Made by a program: the position numbers and the translations under genes. Shown in pieces: positions 35,819 to 44,931 of a stretch of 64,000 bases of DNA. The notes beneath the pieces are model-generated. The model did not search any database, was not told where the DNA came from, and saw only the letters and a list, made by a program, of their open reading frames with translations. Within the stretch, counting starts at the first letter, position 1; every line of letters begins with the position of its first letter. Source of the stretch: Xanthobacteraceae bacterium (GTDB taxonomy: Bacteria; Pseudomonadota; Alphaproteobacteria; Rhizobiales; Xanthobacteraceae); NCBI GenBank assembly GCA_029239875.1, contig JARBUD010000003.1:1-64000 (forward strand), written 5' to 3'.

Positions 35819-37204
35819 TCAATGACCGGTGATGCGATCGGCGAGATGGGCGAGACGCGAGGTGTGGCCGAGCCCTGCCTCCTCGCGCTCATCGGCTATC
35901 CGGTACAGCTGGTACATGCTGTGGACGCCAAGCCAGCGCAGCGGTTCCGGCTCCCACGGTGCGACCGTGCGGTTGACCCACGGCAGCCGCACGAGCTCGG
36001 TGTCCCGACGCAGGACGAGGTCGCAAAGCGTGCGGCCGGCGAGATTGGAGCTCGACACGCCAAGCCCCACATAGCCGCCCGCCCAGCCGATGCCGGTTTC
36101 GCGATCGAGACCGACGCTGGTGCACCAGTCGCGCGGCACGCCGAGCACGCCGCACCAAGCATGATCGATCTTGGCGCCCGACGCTTGCGGCAGCAGCCGG
36201 TCGAGGATGGCCCGCAGTTTGTCGATCGTGGCCTGCTGCGTCTGCCCGCGCACATCGGTCTTCGAGGCGAAGCGGTAGGGAACGCCGCGCCCGCCCATGG
36301 CGATGCGCCCTTCGCGGGTGCGCTGGGCATAGCAGTAAGCGTGCGCGTAGTCGCCGAGCAGTTCGTACCCCTTCCAGCCGATCTCGTCCCACAGCGACTG
36401 CGGCAGCGGCTCGGTGATGATCTGCGCGCTGTTCAGCGGCAGGACGGCCCGCTCATAACCGGGTAGGCCGGGAGTAAAGCCTTCGGTGGCGCGGATGACC
36501 AGCGGTGCGCGCACCGTGCCGCGATCGGTCGTCACCCGGCCTTTTTCGATGCGGGTGACGTTCGTCTGCTCGTAGATCGGCACGCCGAGGCGTTCGACGA
36601 TCGCGGCGAGGCCGCGTACCAGCTTGGCCGGCTGCACGCGGGCCATGTCGCGGATCACCAAGGCGCCCTGCACATTGCGGATGTTGATGCGCGCCCGGGT
36701 CTCCCGCGCGTCCAGCATCGCGATCCGCTCTTGCGGCATCTCCCATTGCAGCATCGTCCCATACTCCGCGAGCGCGCGGTCGAGCTGCGGCTTGTTGACG
36801 GCAACGTTCAGATTGTCCGCGCGGACGATGTCGGCGTCGATGCCTTCCGCTTCGGCAACGGCAATGACCTCGTCAACCGTGCCGGCCATGGCGCGCTGCA
36901 TATCCACGACACCGCCTCGCGTCGAGGTCTTGAGATATTTCTCGCGCGACCACCAGAAACCGCCCGAGAGCCAGCCGCCGTTGCGTCCGGAAGCGCCGAA
37001 GCCGGCAAACTCGCGCTCGACGATCACGATGCGGATCGAGGGATCGGCCTTCCGAAGATAATAGGCCGTCCACAGCCCGGTATACCCGGCCCCGACGATA
37101 CATACATCCGCCTCGATATCGCCCGGCAGCGAGCGGCGGGGCGCCGGTATGCCGCCAATATCAGCGTACCAAAACGAGATATTGCCGTTGGTCTTCACGT
37201 CCAT
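35819..37204 (-). CDS. FAD-dependent amine/amino acid oxidoreductase (DAO family, PuuB-like)
   Basis: The 461-residue flavoprotein has the dinucleotide-binding motif in DVCIVGAGYTGLWTAYYLRK (about 33-52) and ERE plus GFGASGRNGGWLSGGFWW, the pattern seen in gamma-glutamylputrescine oxidase and related DAO enzymes. The C-terminal FAD contact is WAGGYVGLGVSSSNLAGRTL. It should oxidise a C-N bond of an amine or N-substituted amino acid. No signal peptide is visible, so it is cytosolic. It is the last gene of the large minus-strand cluster, 89 bases after the SDR. The start at MDVKTNGNIS fits the family; the frame stays open upstream only because it overlaps the SDR out of frame. Confidence 0.88.
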   Translation of the reverse strand: MDVKTNGNISFWYADIGGIPAPRRSLPGDIEADVCIVGAGYTGLWTAYYLRKADPSIRIVIVEREFAGFGASGRNGGWLSGGFWWSREKYLKTSTRGGVVDMQRAMAGTVDEVIAVAEAEGIDADIVRADNLNVAVNKPQLDRALAEYGTMLQWEMPQERIAMLDARETRARINIRNVQGALVIRDMARVQPAKLVRGLAAIVERLGVPIYEQTNVTRIEKGRVTTDRGTVRAPLVIRATEGFTPGLPGYERAVLPLNSAQIITEPLPQSLWDEIGWKGYELLGDYAHAYCYAQRTREGRIAMGGRGVPYRFASKTDVRGQTQQATIDKLRAILDRLLPQASGAKIDHAWCGVLGVPRDWCTSVGLDRETGIGWAGGYVGLGVSSSNLAGRTLCDLVLRRDTELVRLPWVNRTVAPWEPEPLRWLGVHSMYQLYRIADEREEAGLGHTSRLAHLADRITGH

Positions 37205-37293
37205 GGCGGCGGCCTTTAATTGCGAGGGGGCGGGTGACGATGAGGTCGGCCTAGCGGTCATCCGCCAGCAGCTTGCATCGCTCCAAAGCAAAG

Positions 37294-38031
37294 TCAGATG
37301 ATCGAGCCGCCATTGATGCCGAGGACCTGCCCGGTGATGTAGCTCGCCTCGTCGGACAGCAGGAAGGCGACGGGTGCGGCGATCTCCGCCGGGTCCGCCT
37401 CGCGGCGCAGCGGAATGTTGCTGAGCCATCCCTGCCGGACCTCCTCGGGCACCGCTTCGATCATCGGCGTCGCCGTCGCGCCCGGCGCCACCGCATTGGC
37501 GCGGATGCCGTGCCGGGCGTGCTCGAACGCCACCGTGCGCGTCAGCCCCACCAGCCCGGCCTTGGCCGCGGCATAGTTGGACTGGCCGAACGCTCCCCAG
37601 CGCGATTCCGAGGACAGGTTCACGATGGCGCCGCCGTGCCCGATCATGTGGGGAATGACCGCCTGGCACCCCAGCCATACGCCGCGCAGATTGACGTCGA
37701 GCACGACCTGCCAGTCTTCGTCGCTCATCTTCAGCAGCGAGCGGTCGCGGGTCAGTCCGGCATTGTTGGCGAGGCCGTCGATCCGGCCGAATGCCTCCAG
37801 CACCCGTGCCGTGGCCGCCGTCCACTGCTCGCGGCTCGCCACGTCGAGCGCGACCGCCAGCGCCCGCCCGCCGGCTTCACCGATCTGCGCTGCGACGCGT
37901 TCGGCGCCGGGCACGTTGCGGTCGGCGACGACGACCGCCGCGCCCTCTTCGTGGAGGCGCCGGGCGATGGCCGCGCCGATGCCCTGGGCCGCGCCGGTGA
38001 CCATCACGACCTTGTCCTTCAGGCCCCGCAT
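37294..38031 (-). CDS. SDR family 3-oxoacyl reductase/dehydrogenase (FabG-like)
   Basis: The 245-residue SDR has a full active site: TGAAQGIGAAI, NNAGLTRD, NLSSESRWGAF with the catalytic serine, and YAAAKAGL with Y-x3-K. The C-terminus (YITGQVLGINGGSII) is FabG-like. It probably interconverts a hydroxyacyl and oxoacyl intermediate. The ATG overlaps the MaoC stop codon by one base, so hydratase and dehydrogenase are translationally coupled, as expected for consecutive beta-oxidation-type steps. Confidence 0.92.
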   Translation of the reverse strand: MRGLKDKVVMVTGAAQGIGAAIARRLHEEGAAVVVADRNVPGAERVAAQIGEAGGRALAVALDVASREQWTAATARVLEAFGRIDGLANNAGLTRDRSLLKMSDEDWQVVLDVNLRGVWLGCQAVIPHMIGHGGAIVNLSSESRWGAFGQSNYAAAKAGLVGLTRTVAFEHARHGIRANAVAPGATATPMIEAVPEEVRQGWLSNIPLRREADPAEIAAPVAFLLSDEASYITGQVLGINGGSII

Positions 38032-38474
38032 CACTCAGCCCCGCCGATCAGATATTTGTTGTAGCCGGACTGCACCGTTTCCCCTTTCTGGTTGGTAATC
38101 GCCACCTCGACCTCGACGACACCCCGCGACGGGTTCTTGGAGCTGGGCGTCGTGGCGGTGACGCGGTAATTCTGGCAGATGCGGTCGCCGGGCAGCACCG
38201 GGAGCAGCATGTTCCGCTGCGTCTCGAGGAAGGCGATGATCTTCCAGCCGTCGAGTTCGGGGCACCGCAACCCCTCGCCGAGGGCGTGGACCAGCAGGCC
38301 ATGCGCGATGCGGGTGGGGAACGGCGTGTTGGCCCGCACCCATTCCTCGTCGGTGTGCAGCGGGTTGAAATCGCCGCTGATGCCGGCGAAATTGACGATG
38401 TCGGCTTCGGTAACGGTGCGGCCGGCCGAGCGATATTCGGCGCCGACGCGGATCATGTCGAAAGTGATTTCCAT
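38031..38474 (-). CDS. MaoC-family enoyl-CoA hydratase
   Basis: The 147-residue hotdog protein has the hydratase-2 motif intact: FAGISGDFNPLHTDEEWVRA with the catalytic Asp and His, then TRIAHGLLVHALG. It would add water to a 2-enoyl-CoA. It sits 2 bases after the DUF35 gene and directly before the SDR. The order thiolase-like, DUF35, MaoC matches steroid side-chain degradation modules, where MaoC and DUF35 proteins form one complex; that parallel is inference from gene order. Confidence 0.92.
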   Translation of the reverse strand: MEITFDMIRVGAEYRSAGRTVTEADIVNFAGISGDFNPLHTDEEWVRANTPFPTRIAHGLLVHALGEGLRCPELDGWKIIAFLETQRNMLLPVLPGDRICQNYRVTATTPSSKNPSRGVVEVEVAITNQKGETVQSGYNKYLIGGAE

Positions 38475-38476
38475 GG

Positions 38477-38884
38477 TCAGGGCTTCGTGAAGCAGGGCAT
38501 GACGAGCCCCGGATGGATCTGTCGAAAGACGGCCACGAGGTCCATGTCGCAGCGCAGCTCATCCTCGGGCACGTCGACGATCCAGCTCGTCAGGCGAGGC
38601 CCCTCCTCGAGCTCCACGATGGCGAGCGTGAAGGGCGTGAGGGCGGCGAATTGCGGGTGGAGGGAGCGCTTCACCACGGTGAAGGAGTAGAGCTTCGCCC
38701 GCCCGGACGCCTCGACCCATTCGGGCTCCCGATCGGGCGCACCTACGACCCGTGCGCGCGGATACATCTGCGCCTTGCCGGTGAGGGGATCGCGCTGCAC
38801 CAGGAGCCGGCCTTCGGCCACCGCGTCGAACCAGATCGAGGAGAGTGCATCCCTGACGGGAAGGACCGCTTCCATTTCCATCAT
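38477..38884 (-). CDS. DUF35 OB-fold protein without zinc-ribbon cysteines
   Basis: The 135-residue protein is of the DUF35 type (acyl-CoA-associated OB fold). DUF35 proteins usually begin with a rubredoxin-like zinc ribbon (C-x2-C ... C-x2-C) followed by the OB fold. Here, in the expected place, LVQRDPLTGKAQMYPRARVV has no cysteine at all. The OB part (ASGRAKLYSFTVVKRSLHPQ through FTLAIVELEEGPRLTSWIVD) is normal. Its ATG overlaps the thiolase-like stop (ATGA). Such proteins bind thiolase-like partners and are often needed for their activity. Confidence 0.85.
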   Translation of the reverse strand: MMEMEAVLPVRDALSSIWFDAVAEGRLLVQRDPLTGKAQMYPRARVVGAPDREPEWVEASGRAKLYSFTVVKRSLHPQFAALTPFTLAIVELEEGPRLTSWIVDVPEDELRCDMDLVAVFRQIHPGLVMPCFTKP

Positions 38885-40059
38885 CGTCCTGCTCCGAGAA
38901 TGAGGGTCGCGGTGGCCGACAGCCAGCCGCCCGTGCCGTTGACGAGGCACAGCTCCGGCGCGTCGAGCTGGAAGCCCGGACTCTCGCCGCGCAGCTGGCG
39001 CACCGCCTCGATGACGGCGTACATGCCGCGCCGGCCCGAATGGTTGGAGGACAGGCCGCCGCCATCGGTGTTGATCGGCAGCCGGCCGGTCGGACCGAGC
39101 CCGCCGCCCGAGATGAAGTCGCCGACCTCTCCGCGCGGCACGAAGCCGAGCGTCTCGAGCGTCAGCGCCACCGTGATCGTGAAGGAATCGTAGATCTGCG
39201 CGACGCGGATATCGTCCGGGCCGACACCGGCCGAGGCGAAAGCCCGCTGGCCCGAATATTCGGCGCTGGTGGTGGTCAGGTCCGCCATCTGGTTCATCTG
39301 GATCTGGCTGATGGCCTCGCCGAAGCCGAGCACGGCCGGCCCGCCGCGGCGGGTATCGCGCGCCCTCTCCCGCGACGTGACGACGACCGCGCCGCCGGAA
39401 TCGCTCACGACGCAGCAATCCAGCTTGCGCAGCGGCGTCGAGATCATGGTGGAGGCGAGCACGTCGTCCACCGTGATCGGATCGCGGAACATCGCCTCGG
39501 GATTGAGATGGGCGTAGTCGCGCATCTGCACGGCGATCTGCGCCAGTTGCTCGGAGCGCAGGCCGTAGCGATGCATGTAGCGCGTGGCCGCCAGCGCGTA
39601 GGCCGAGATGGTCGATATGCCGTAGGGCACTTCATACTGCCCGGGCCCGGTCGGACCGGAATTGAAGTCCGGCGCCGGCAGCGGCCAGGAACGGCCGCTC
39701 GCCGCATAGCTGATCACGACGACCTCGCACAGGCCGGCCGCGATCGCCGCCACGGCGTGGCCGACATGGCTCAGCGCCGAAGCCCCTCCGATATCGGTCC
39801 CGCATATCCAGCGCGGGCGCAGCCCGACATATTCGGCAACCTCGACGGCATTGAGCTGCCAGCCCGCCTCGGCGGGAAAGGAGGCCGCCGTGGCGAAGCC
39901 GTCGACCTCGTCCGGCGCGATGCCGGCATCCGCCAGCGCCGCCGCGATCACCTCGGAATGGATCTGGAAGGGATGGATGTTCGGCGCCCTGCGACGCGGC
40001 GATTCGAAAGCGCCGACGATCTGGCAGGTGCCGCTCGGGAAGTTTGCGCGTGAGGTCAT
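38881..40059 (-). CDS. Thiolase-like protein without catalytic Cys (lipid-transfer/retro-aldolase type)
   Basis: This 392-residue protein has the thiolase fold (SCP2-thiolase/Ltp branch). Where thiolases carry the nucleophilic cysteine, this one reads TDIGGASALSHVGHAVAAIA, so it cannot do classical Claisen chemistry. It keeps AQIYDSFTITVALTLETLGF, with a tyrosine at the place used by Ltp2-type aldolases, and the C-terminal CLVNGTGGWLSATATLILG. Paired with DUF35 and MaoC genes, it is best read as a retro-aldolase releasing a short acyl-CoA plus a ketone or aldehyde. This is established for steroid Ltp2-DUF35 and inferred here. Confidence 0.85.
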   Translation of the reverse strand: MTSRANFPSGTCQIVGAFESPRRRAPNIHPFQIHSEVIAAALADAGIAPDEVDGFATAASFPAEAGWQLNAVEVAEYVGLRPRWICGTDIGGASALSHVGHAVAAIAAGLCEVVVISYAASGRSWPLPAPDFNSGPTGPGQYEVPYGISTISAYALAATRYMHRYGLRSEQLAQIAVQMRDYAHLNPEAMFRDPITVDDVLASTMISTPLRKLDCCVVSDSGGAVVVTSRERARDTRRGGPAVLGFGEAISQIQMNQMADLTTTSAEYSGQRAFASAGVGPDDIRVAQIYDSFTITVALTLETLGFVPRGEVGDFISGGGLGPTGRLPINTDGGGLSSNHSGRRGMYAVIEAVRQLRGESPGFQLDAPELCLVNGTGGWLSATATLILGAGR

Positions 40060-40073
40060 GGATCGCTCGACGG

Positions 40074-41780
40074 TTATGAACGCCGCGGTGCCCGCATCGC
40101 CTTGATGCCGAGCACGACGGTTCCCAGGAGGACAGGCAGCGTGACGAGAGCGGCGACGGCTGAGACTGCCGGCGTGATGCCGCTCTTGAGGAAGGAATAG
40201 ATCGTCACCGGCAGCGTCTTATCGAGCTCGGTCTGGAACATCGCGATCACCGCTTCGTCCCACGAGGTGACAAAGGAGATGACGAACGAGCCGACCAGCG
40301 CCGGGACAAGGGAGGGCACGATCACCGACCAGAAGGCGCGCGAGCGGCCGGCCCCCATGGTCCAGGCCGCCTGCTCCATCGAGCCGTCGACGAAGGACAG
40401 CGCGTTGGCCAGCACGAGGAAGGTCAGGGGCAGGCACAGCACCGCATGGGCGAGGACGAGACCGATGTCCGTGCCGAGCAGTCCGATGCGGCCCTGTATG
40501 TCGAACACGCCGATGCCGAGCAGGATGACCGGTACGATCAGCGGCGTGATGGCGCCCACCTGGATCACCGTGCGCCAGAAGGGCGAGGCCAGCCGCATGC
40601 CGACGCGGGCGAGCGCCAGCCCGCACGCGGTCGACACCACCGCCGTCGCCAGACCGACGCGGATGCTCTTGAGAAGCGACTCGATCCAGAGCGGCGAGGT
40701 CACCACCTCGGCGAACCACTTCCAGCTGAAGCCCACCGGCGGAAAGCGGATCTGCGTGGTCTCGGTAAAGGCGGTCGGGATCACCACGAGCAGCGGCAAT
40801 ATGAGCAGGATCAGCACGACGCCGAGCACCAGCCAGCACAGCGCCATCACCAGCGTCAGGCGCAGCGGTTCCTCGCTCGAAGCGCCGCGCGTGCCGTGCT
40901 GGGCCGGCGTGAGAATGCCCCGGCCGCCGATCTTCAGGGCGGCAATATAGCCGAGGGTGGAGACCGCGAGCAGCACCACTCCCATGGCCGCGGCCTTGCC
41001 CCACTGGAAGGTCTGGACCTGCTGCTGGATGAAGATCGGGATCGTCAGATTGTGCGGGCCGCCGAGGATGGCCGGGGTGAGGAAGAAGCCCAGCGACAGC
41101 ACGAAGACAAGGACCATGCCGCTGGCGAGGGCGGGACGAATCTGCGGGAAGTAGATGTCGAGAAACACCCGGCGCTCCGATGCGCCCATGGTCCGTGCCG
41201 CCGTCAGCAGCGACGTATCGATCGACCGCATCGCCGACAGCAGGATCAGGACGAGGTAGGGCAGCAGGTACGCCACCATGCCGGTGACGGTGGCGAAGGT
41301 GTTGTAGAGCAGCACGAACGGCCCGAGATCCACCAATGACAGGGCGGAATTGATCAGGCCCTGTCGGCCGAGGATCGTCGTGAAGGCGAAGAGCCGCACG
41401 ATGATCGACACCCAGAAAGGCATCAGGATCGCCACCAGCAGCAGCGAGGAGAGCTGGCGCGACAGGCGCGACACGATATAGGCGGCGGGAAAGGCGAGCA
41501 GCACGGTGATGGTCGTCGACACCGCAGCCAGCATCAGGCTGTGCTGAACCACCTGCCAGAGCAGGTCGTCGCGGACGATGGCGAGGTAGTGGCCCCAATA
41601 GAGCTGATCGCCCAGCGCGGCGCGCCCCTTCTCGTTGAGGCTGCGCAGCACGATGCTCGCCAGCGGCCAGAGCAGCGAGAACCCGAAGATGGCCAACACG
41701 GGAGCGAGCAGGACGAACCGCATGCAGGCATCGCGTGCCTGTGCGCTACGGTGCCCCGTCCGCTGCGCGCCTGCCGTCAC
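40074..41780 (-). CDS. ABC importer fused double permease (PotB-PotC type in one chain)
   Basis: The 568-residue protein carries two complete permease halves. The first (about 25-290) has the ATPase-contact loop LTAARTMGASERRVFLDIYF; the second (about 310-565) has MEQAAWTMGAGRSRAFWSVI. Each half has the EAA-like A-x3-G motif. Polyamine permeases are normally two proteins, whereas some Fe3+ importers (FbpB/SfuB) are fused in this way. The start is taken as GTG at 41780, which overlaps the carboxylase stop as GTGA and leaves a short basic cytosolic N-terminus; the ATG at 41723 would begin inside the first helix. The matching ATPase is at 46921 and the binding protein at 45605. Confidence 0.9.
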   Translation of the reverse strand: MTAGAQRTGHRSAQARDACMRFVLLAPVLAIFGFSLLWPLASIVLRSLNEKGRAALGDQLYWGHYLAIVRDDLLWQVVQHSLMLAAVSTTITVLLAFPAAYIVSRLSRQLSSLLLVAILMPFWVSIIVRLFAFTTILGRQGLINSALSLVDLGPFVLLYNTFATVTGMVAYLLPYLVLILLSAMRSIDTSLLTAARTMGASERRVFLDIYFPQIRPALASGMVLVFVLSLGFFLTPAILGGPHNLTIPIFIQQQVQTFQWGKAAAMGVVLLAVSTLGYIAALKIGGRGILTPAQHGTRGASSEEPLRLTLVMALCWLVLGVVLILLILPLLVVIPTAFTETTQIRFPPVGFSWKWFAEVVTSPLWIESLLKSIRVGLATAVVSTACGLALARVGMRLASPFWRTVIQVGAITPLIVPVILLGIGVFDIQGRIGLLGTDIGLVLAHAVLCLPLTFLVLANALSFVDGSMEQAAWTMGAGRSRAFWSVIVPSLVPALVGSFVISFVTSWDEAVIAMFQTELDKTLPVTIYSFLKSGITPAVSAVAALVTLPVLLGTVVLGIKAMRAPRRS

Positions 41781-43324
41781 GAGGCCGGCCCCGAGAGCGG
41801 CTGGCGATAGGCCAGTCGGACCAGACGCGCGAGATAGCGGCGCGTGTCGCGAGGATCGATCATCTCCTCCGCCGCGAAATTCTCGATGGCCCGCCAGACC
41901 GAGGTCTGCGCCTCGAAGCGTTTCGTCAACTCCTTCTTGAGTGCGGCCCGGTCCTCCGGGGCGACCGCGGCGAGCTCGGCGCGGAACGCCGCCTCCACCC
42001 CGCCTTCGAGCGGCATGTCGCCCCAGGCGGCGCTGGGCCAGCACAGCCGCAGGCTCAGCAGATTGGCATTGCCGGTCGCGACCCCGCCCAGGCCGTAGGA
42101 GCGGCGGACCTGTACGGTGTAGACCGGCACCTTGGCCTGCTGGATGGCACGCAGCGCCAGCGAGCCGAACTTCAGCACGCCGGCCTCCTCCGCCTTCGGC
42201 CCGACGAGAAAGCCCGGCACGTCGGCGAGATAGGCGAGCGGGATGTGGAAGCGGTCGCACATCTCGACGAACTTCACCTGCTTCAGCGACGAGGGAACGT
42301 CGAGCGAACCGGCGATGAAACGGTTGTCGGACGCCAGCACGCCCAGGACATGTCCCTCGATGCGGGCGAAGCCGGTACGCAGCGAGCGGCCGTAGTCCGG
42401 CGCTATCTCGAAGAAGCTTTCGCGGTCGACGATGCAGTCGATCATGGCGTGCACGTCGTAGATGCGCCGCAGGTTCGGCGGGACGATCGCCAGAAGCTCG
42501 TCCTGGTCGTTGGCTTCCCAGTGGTCGAGGACGGCGGGGCGGGAGCCGACATTGTCCGGCAGGAAGGAAAGCGCCCGCTTCAGCGCGGCGAGCGCCTCGT
42601 CCTCGTCCGCCACCTGGTTGTCGATGAGCCCGGAGGCGCGCGCATGCACGTCGGCTCCGCCGAGCGCGAACTTGTCGATTTCCAGACCCAGCGCCTGCTT
42701 CACGACCGGCGGGCCGCCCGCGAAGAGGCAGCCATTGTCCCGCGTCATCACCGAGAAATGCGAGATGTTCGCCCGCGCGGCAGAGCTGCCCGCGGTCGGG
42801 CCGAGCACCGCGGCGAGCACCGGCACCTTCTCCATCAGGTCGAACATCGGGAAGGTGGGATTGGCCGCCTGCAGCTCCGGATAGCCGATGGCATCCTGCA
42901 GGATGACGGAACCGCCGACGCCGTTGATCAGCACCACCAGCGGAATGCGATAGCCGAGGGCGAACTCCTCGATGAAACCACCCCAGCCGCCCTTGTAGCG
43001 TGCAAGATGGACGCCGGTGCCCCCGCCTTCGACGCTGAAATCCTCGGCGCCGATCGCGACCGGCCGACCGTCGATCTCGCACAGGCCGCACACGAAGGTC
43101 GCGGCGAGCGGCGAGCCGTCGGCCGTGGGCGTCGTGACGAATGTGCCGATCTCAAGGAAGGTGCCCTCGTCGACCAGCTTCTGGATCCGCTCGCGCGCCG
43201 TCGACCGGCCGTAGCGATGCTCACGGGCCACCCGGTCCGGGCCGCCGGACGCGAGAGCGACCTCGCGGCGGCGCTCCAGCTCTTCGAGGAGCGGCGCCCA
43301 TTCGGGAGGAGGTGTCCTTGTCAT
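41777..43324 (-). CDS. Biotin-dependent acyl-CoA carboxylase, carboxyltransferase (beta) subunit
   Basis: The 515-residue protein is a full-length carboxyltransferase of the PccB/MccB type. Both crotonase-like halves are visible, with GGGTGVHLARYKGGWGGFIE and GPTAGSSAARANISHFSVM in the N-half and DVPGFLVGPKAEEAGVLKFG and RRSYGLGGVATGNANLLSLR in the C-half. It transfers CO2 from biotin to an acyl-CoA. The N-terminus (ERIQKLVDEGTFLEIGTFVT) is standard. Its partner, the biotin carboxylase/BCCP subunit, is on the opposite strand at 48077. It follows the acyl-CoA ligase by three bases, suggesting that the product of the ligase is carboxylated. Confidence 0.94.
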   Translation of the reverse strand: MTRTPPPEWAPLLEELERRREVALASGGPDRVAREHRYGRSTARERIQKLVDEGTFLEIGTFVTTPTADGSPLAATFVCGLCEIDGRPVAIGAEDFSVEGGGTGVHLARYKGGWGGFIEEFALGYRIPLVVLINGVGGSVILQDAIGYPELQAANPTFPMFDLMEKVPVLAAVLGPTAGSSAARANISHFSVMTRDNGCLFAGGPPVVKQALGLEIDKFALGGADVHARASGLIDNQVADEDEALAALKRALSFLPDNVGSRPAVLDHWEANDQDELLAIVPPNLRRIYDVHAMIDCIVDRESFFEIAPDYGRSLRTGFARIEGHVLGVLASDNRFIAGSLDVPSSLKQVKFVEMCDRFHIPLAYLADVPGFLVGPKAEEAGVLKFGSLALRAIQQAKVPVYTVQVRRSYGLGGVATGNANLLSLRLCWPSAAWGDMPLEGGVEAAFRAELAAVAPEDRAALKKELTKRFEAQTSVWRAIENFAAEEMIDPRDTRRYLARLVRLAYRQPLSGPAS

Positions 43325-43327
43325 GGG

Positions 43328-44902
43328 TCAGATCCCCCGGCTGTGGGCGGCGATCAGGTCGGAACAGGTTCTGGCAAGTTCCTTCTTGTCGACCTTGGTG
43401 GCGTTGCGGATCGGAAAAGCTTCCATGAAGAACATGTGCCGGGGCTTCTTGTAGGAAGCGAGCTTGTCCACCAGGAAGCCCATGATCTCGTCCCTGCGGA
43501 CCTCGTCGCTCCGGCGCGGGACGATGCAGGCGCACACCGCCTCGCCGAACTCTTCGTCCGGCACGCCGACCACGGCGACATCGAGGACCGCCGGATGCTG
43601 GCGCAATGCGTTCTCGATCTCCGCCGGGTAGATGTTCTGGCCCTTGGAGATGATGAGGTCCTTCGAGCGGCCGACGATGTAGATCCAGCCTTCCTCGTCC
43701 ATGCGGGCGAGATCGCCGATCCGCAGCCAGCCGTCGCGCACCGTCTCGGCATCGAGCTGCGGGGCGTTCCAGTAGTTGCGCATCACGCTCGGGCCCGCGG
43801 TCCACACCTCGCCGATCTCGCCGACGGGCACGTCATTGCCGTCCTGGTCGAGCAGGCGGATCGACTGGCCGGGAGTGACGCGGCCGACCGAGCCCGGGTG
43901 GAGCGCGATGTCATCGCCCTCTATCAGGGTAGGAAAGCCGGTCTCCGTCGAGCCGTAGGAGATGGCGAGATGGATGTGCGGCCAGCGGCGGCGAACCTCC
44001 GCCATCAGTGCCGGCGGGCAGTTCTCGCCGCCCGTGTACCACCATTTCATGGTCGCCAGCGGCAGCGGCTCCTGCTCGTCCGCCTCGATCATGGGACGGA
44101 ACATCGAGGGGAAGACGAGGGCGTGGGTGATACCCCACCGGCTGATAACGGCACCGAGGCGCTGAGCGCTCCAGCCCCGGCTCGGCAGGATCGCCACCGT
44201 CCCGCCGACGAGGAAGGTGGGGATCGAGCTCTCATTGATCGCGGCGGTGTTGAACAGCGGCGCGTTGAGCAGCATGACCGCCCTGTCATCGAGCTCGCGA
44301 AACTGCGTGACCTGCTGCATCGCGGCCCAGGTGATCGCAAGCGAGCGCATGGCTACGCCCTTGGGCTTTCCGGTCGTGCCCGAGGTGTAGAGGATGAGGT
44401 GGACATCGGTATGGAAAGGCGTCGCGACCGGCTCCGTGCGGGCCGCGAGGGCCTCGTACGCCTCTCCGCTCGCCGCCGCCTCGAGCATGATGACGAGCGG
44501 CTTCAGGTCGAGCGCGGGCAGAGCGGCCTCGAGGCTGCCGGCAAGCTCGGTCTCGGTGAAGACCATTTTCGCCTGGCAGTCGTTCAGTATGGAGGCGATC
44601 TCCACGCTCGTCAGACGGAAGCTGACCGGCACGAGCGTCACCCCGGCGAAGGCCGCGGCGAAGTAGAGCTCGAACATCTCTCCGCGATTGTACAGCAGGG
44701 CCGCGACGCGATCCCCGGTCTGCAGCCCTGCGGCGCGGATCGCGCCGGCCAGGCGGCGCGCCCGCTCGCGCAGTTCGCCATAGGTCCGCGATCCGTGCTC
44801 CCACACCAGCGCCGTCTTGCCGGGCTGGTGGAGCGCCTGCGCGCTGTATTCGCCGAGAATAGAGGAGACGCACCCGAAAGCGGGCGCCTTGCTATCTGAC
44901 AT
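43328..44902 (-). CDS. Acyl-CoA ligase (AMP-dependent synthetase family)
   Basis: The 524-residue ANL-family enzyme activates a carboxylic acid to its CoA thioester through an acyl-AMP. Motifs seen are the P-loop YTSGTTGKPKG, SYGSTETGFP (A5), GWLRIGDLARMDEEGWIYIV then GRSKDLIISKGQNIYPAEIE (A7-A8), and the A10 lysine in RNATKVDKKELAR. Length is normal. The substrate is not readable from motifs; the context is an imported acid. It is the third gene of the minus-strand operon, after the binding protein and TetR. GGAAGACTTCC (44904-44914), a palindrome, overlaps its ribosome-site region. Confidence 0.94.
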   Translation of the reverse strand: MSDSKAPAFGCVSSILGEYSAQALHQPGKTALVWEHGSRTYGELRERARRLAGAIRAAGLQTGDRVAALLYNRGEMFELYFAAAFAGVTLVPVSFRLTSVEIASILNDCQAKMVFTETELAGSLEAALPALDLKPLVIMLEAAASGEAYEALAARTEPVATPFHTDVHLILYTSGTTGKPKGVAMRSLAITWAAMQQVTQFRELDDRAVMLLNAPLFNTAAINESSIPTFLVGGTVAILPSRGWSAQRLGAVISRWGITHALVFPSMFRPMIEADEQEPLPLATMKWWYTGGENCPPALMAEVRRRWPHIHLAISYGSTETGFPTLIEGDDIALHPGSVGRVTPGQSIRLLDQDGNDVPVGEIGEVWTAGPSVMRNYWNAPQLDAETVRDGWLRIGDLARMDEEGWIYIVGRSKDLIISKGQNIYPAEIENALRQHPAVLDVAVVGVPDEEFGEAVCACIVPRRSDEVRRDEIMGFLVDKLASYKKPRHMFFMEAFPIRNATKVDKKELARTCSDLIAAHSRGI

Positions 44903-44931
44903 CGGAAGACTTCCAGGAAATGTGCGATCGC

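Noticed and set aside
35819-37825. 668-residue continuous minus frame suggesting an SDR-FAD oxidoreductase fusion
   Set aside because: The upstream part overlaps the real SDR gene in a different frame and has no domain; the oxidoreductase begins naturally at 37204.
38477-39418. 313-residue version of the DUF35 protein
   Set aside because: The extension overlaps the thiolase-like gene out of frame; an ATGA overlap gives the natural start at 38884.
40074-43091. 1005-residue minus frame across the permease and carboxyltransferase
   Set aside because: The part above 41780 overlaps the carboxyltransferase out of frame and is Arg/Gly-rich nonsense typical of high-GC shadow frames.
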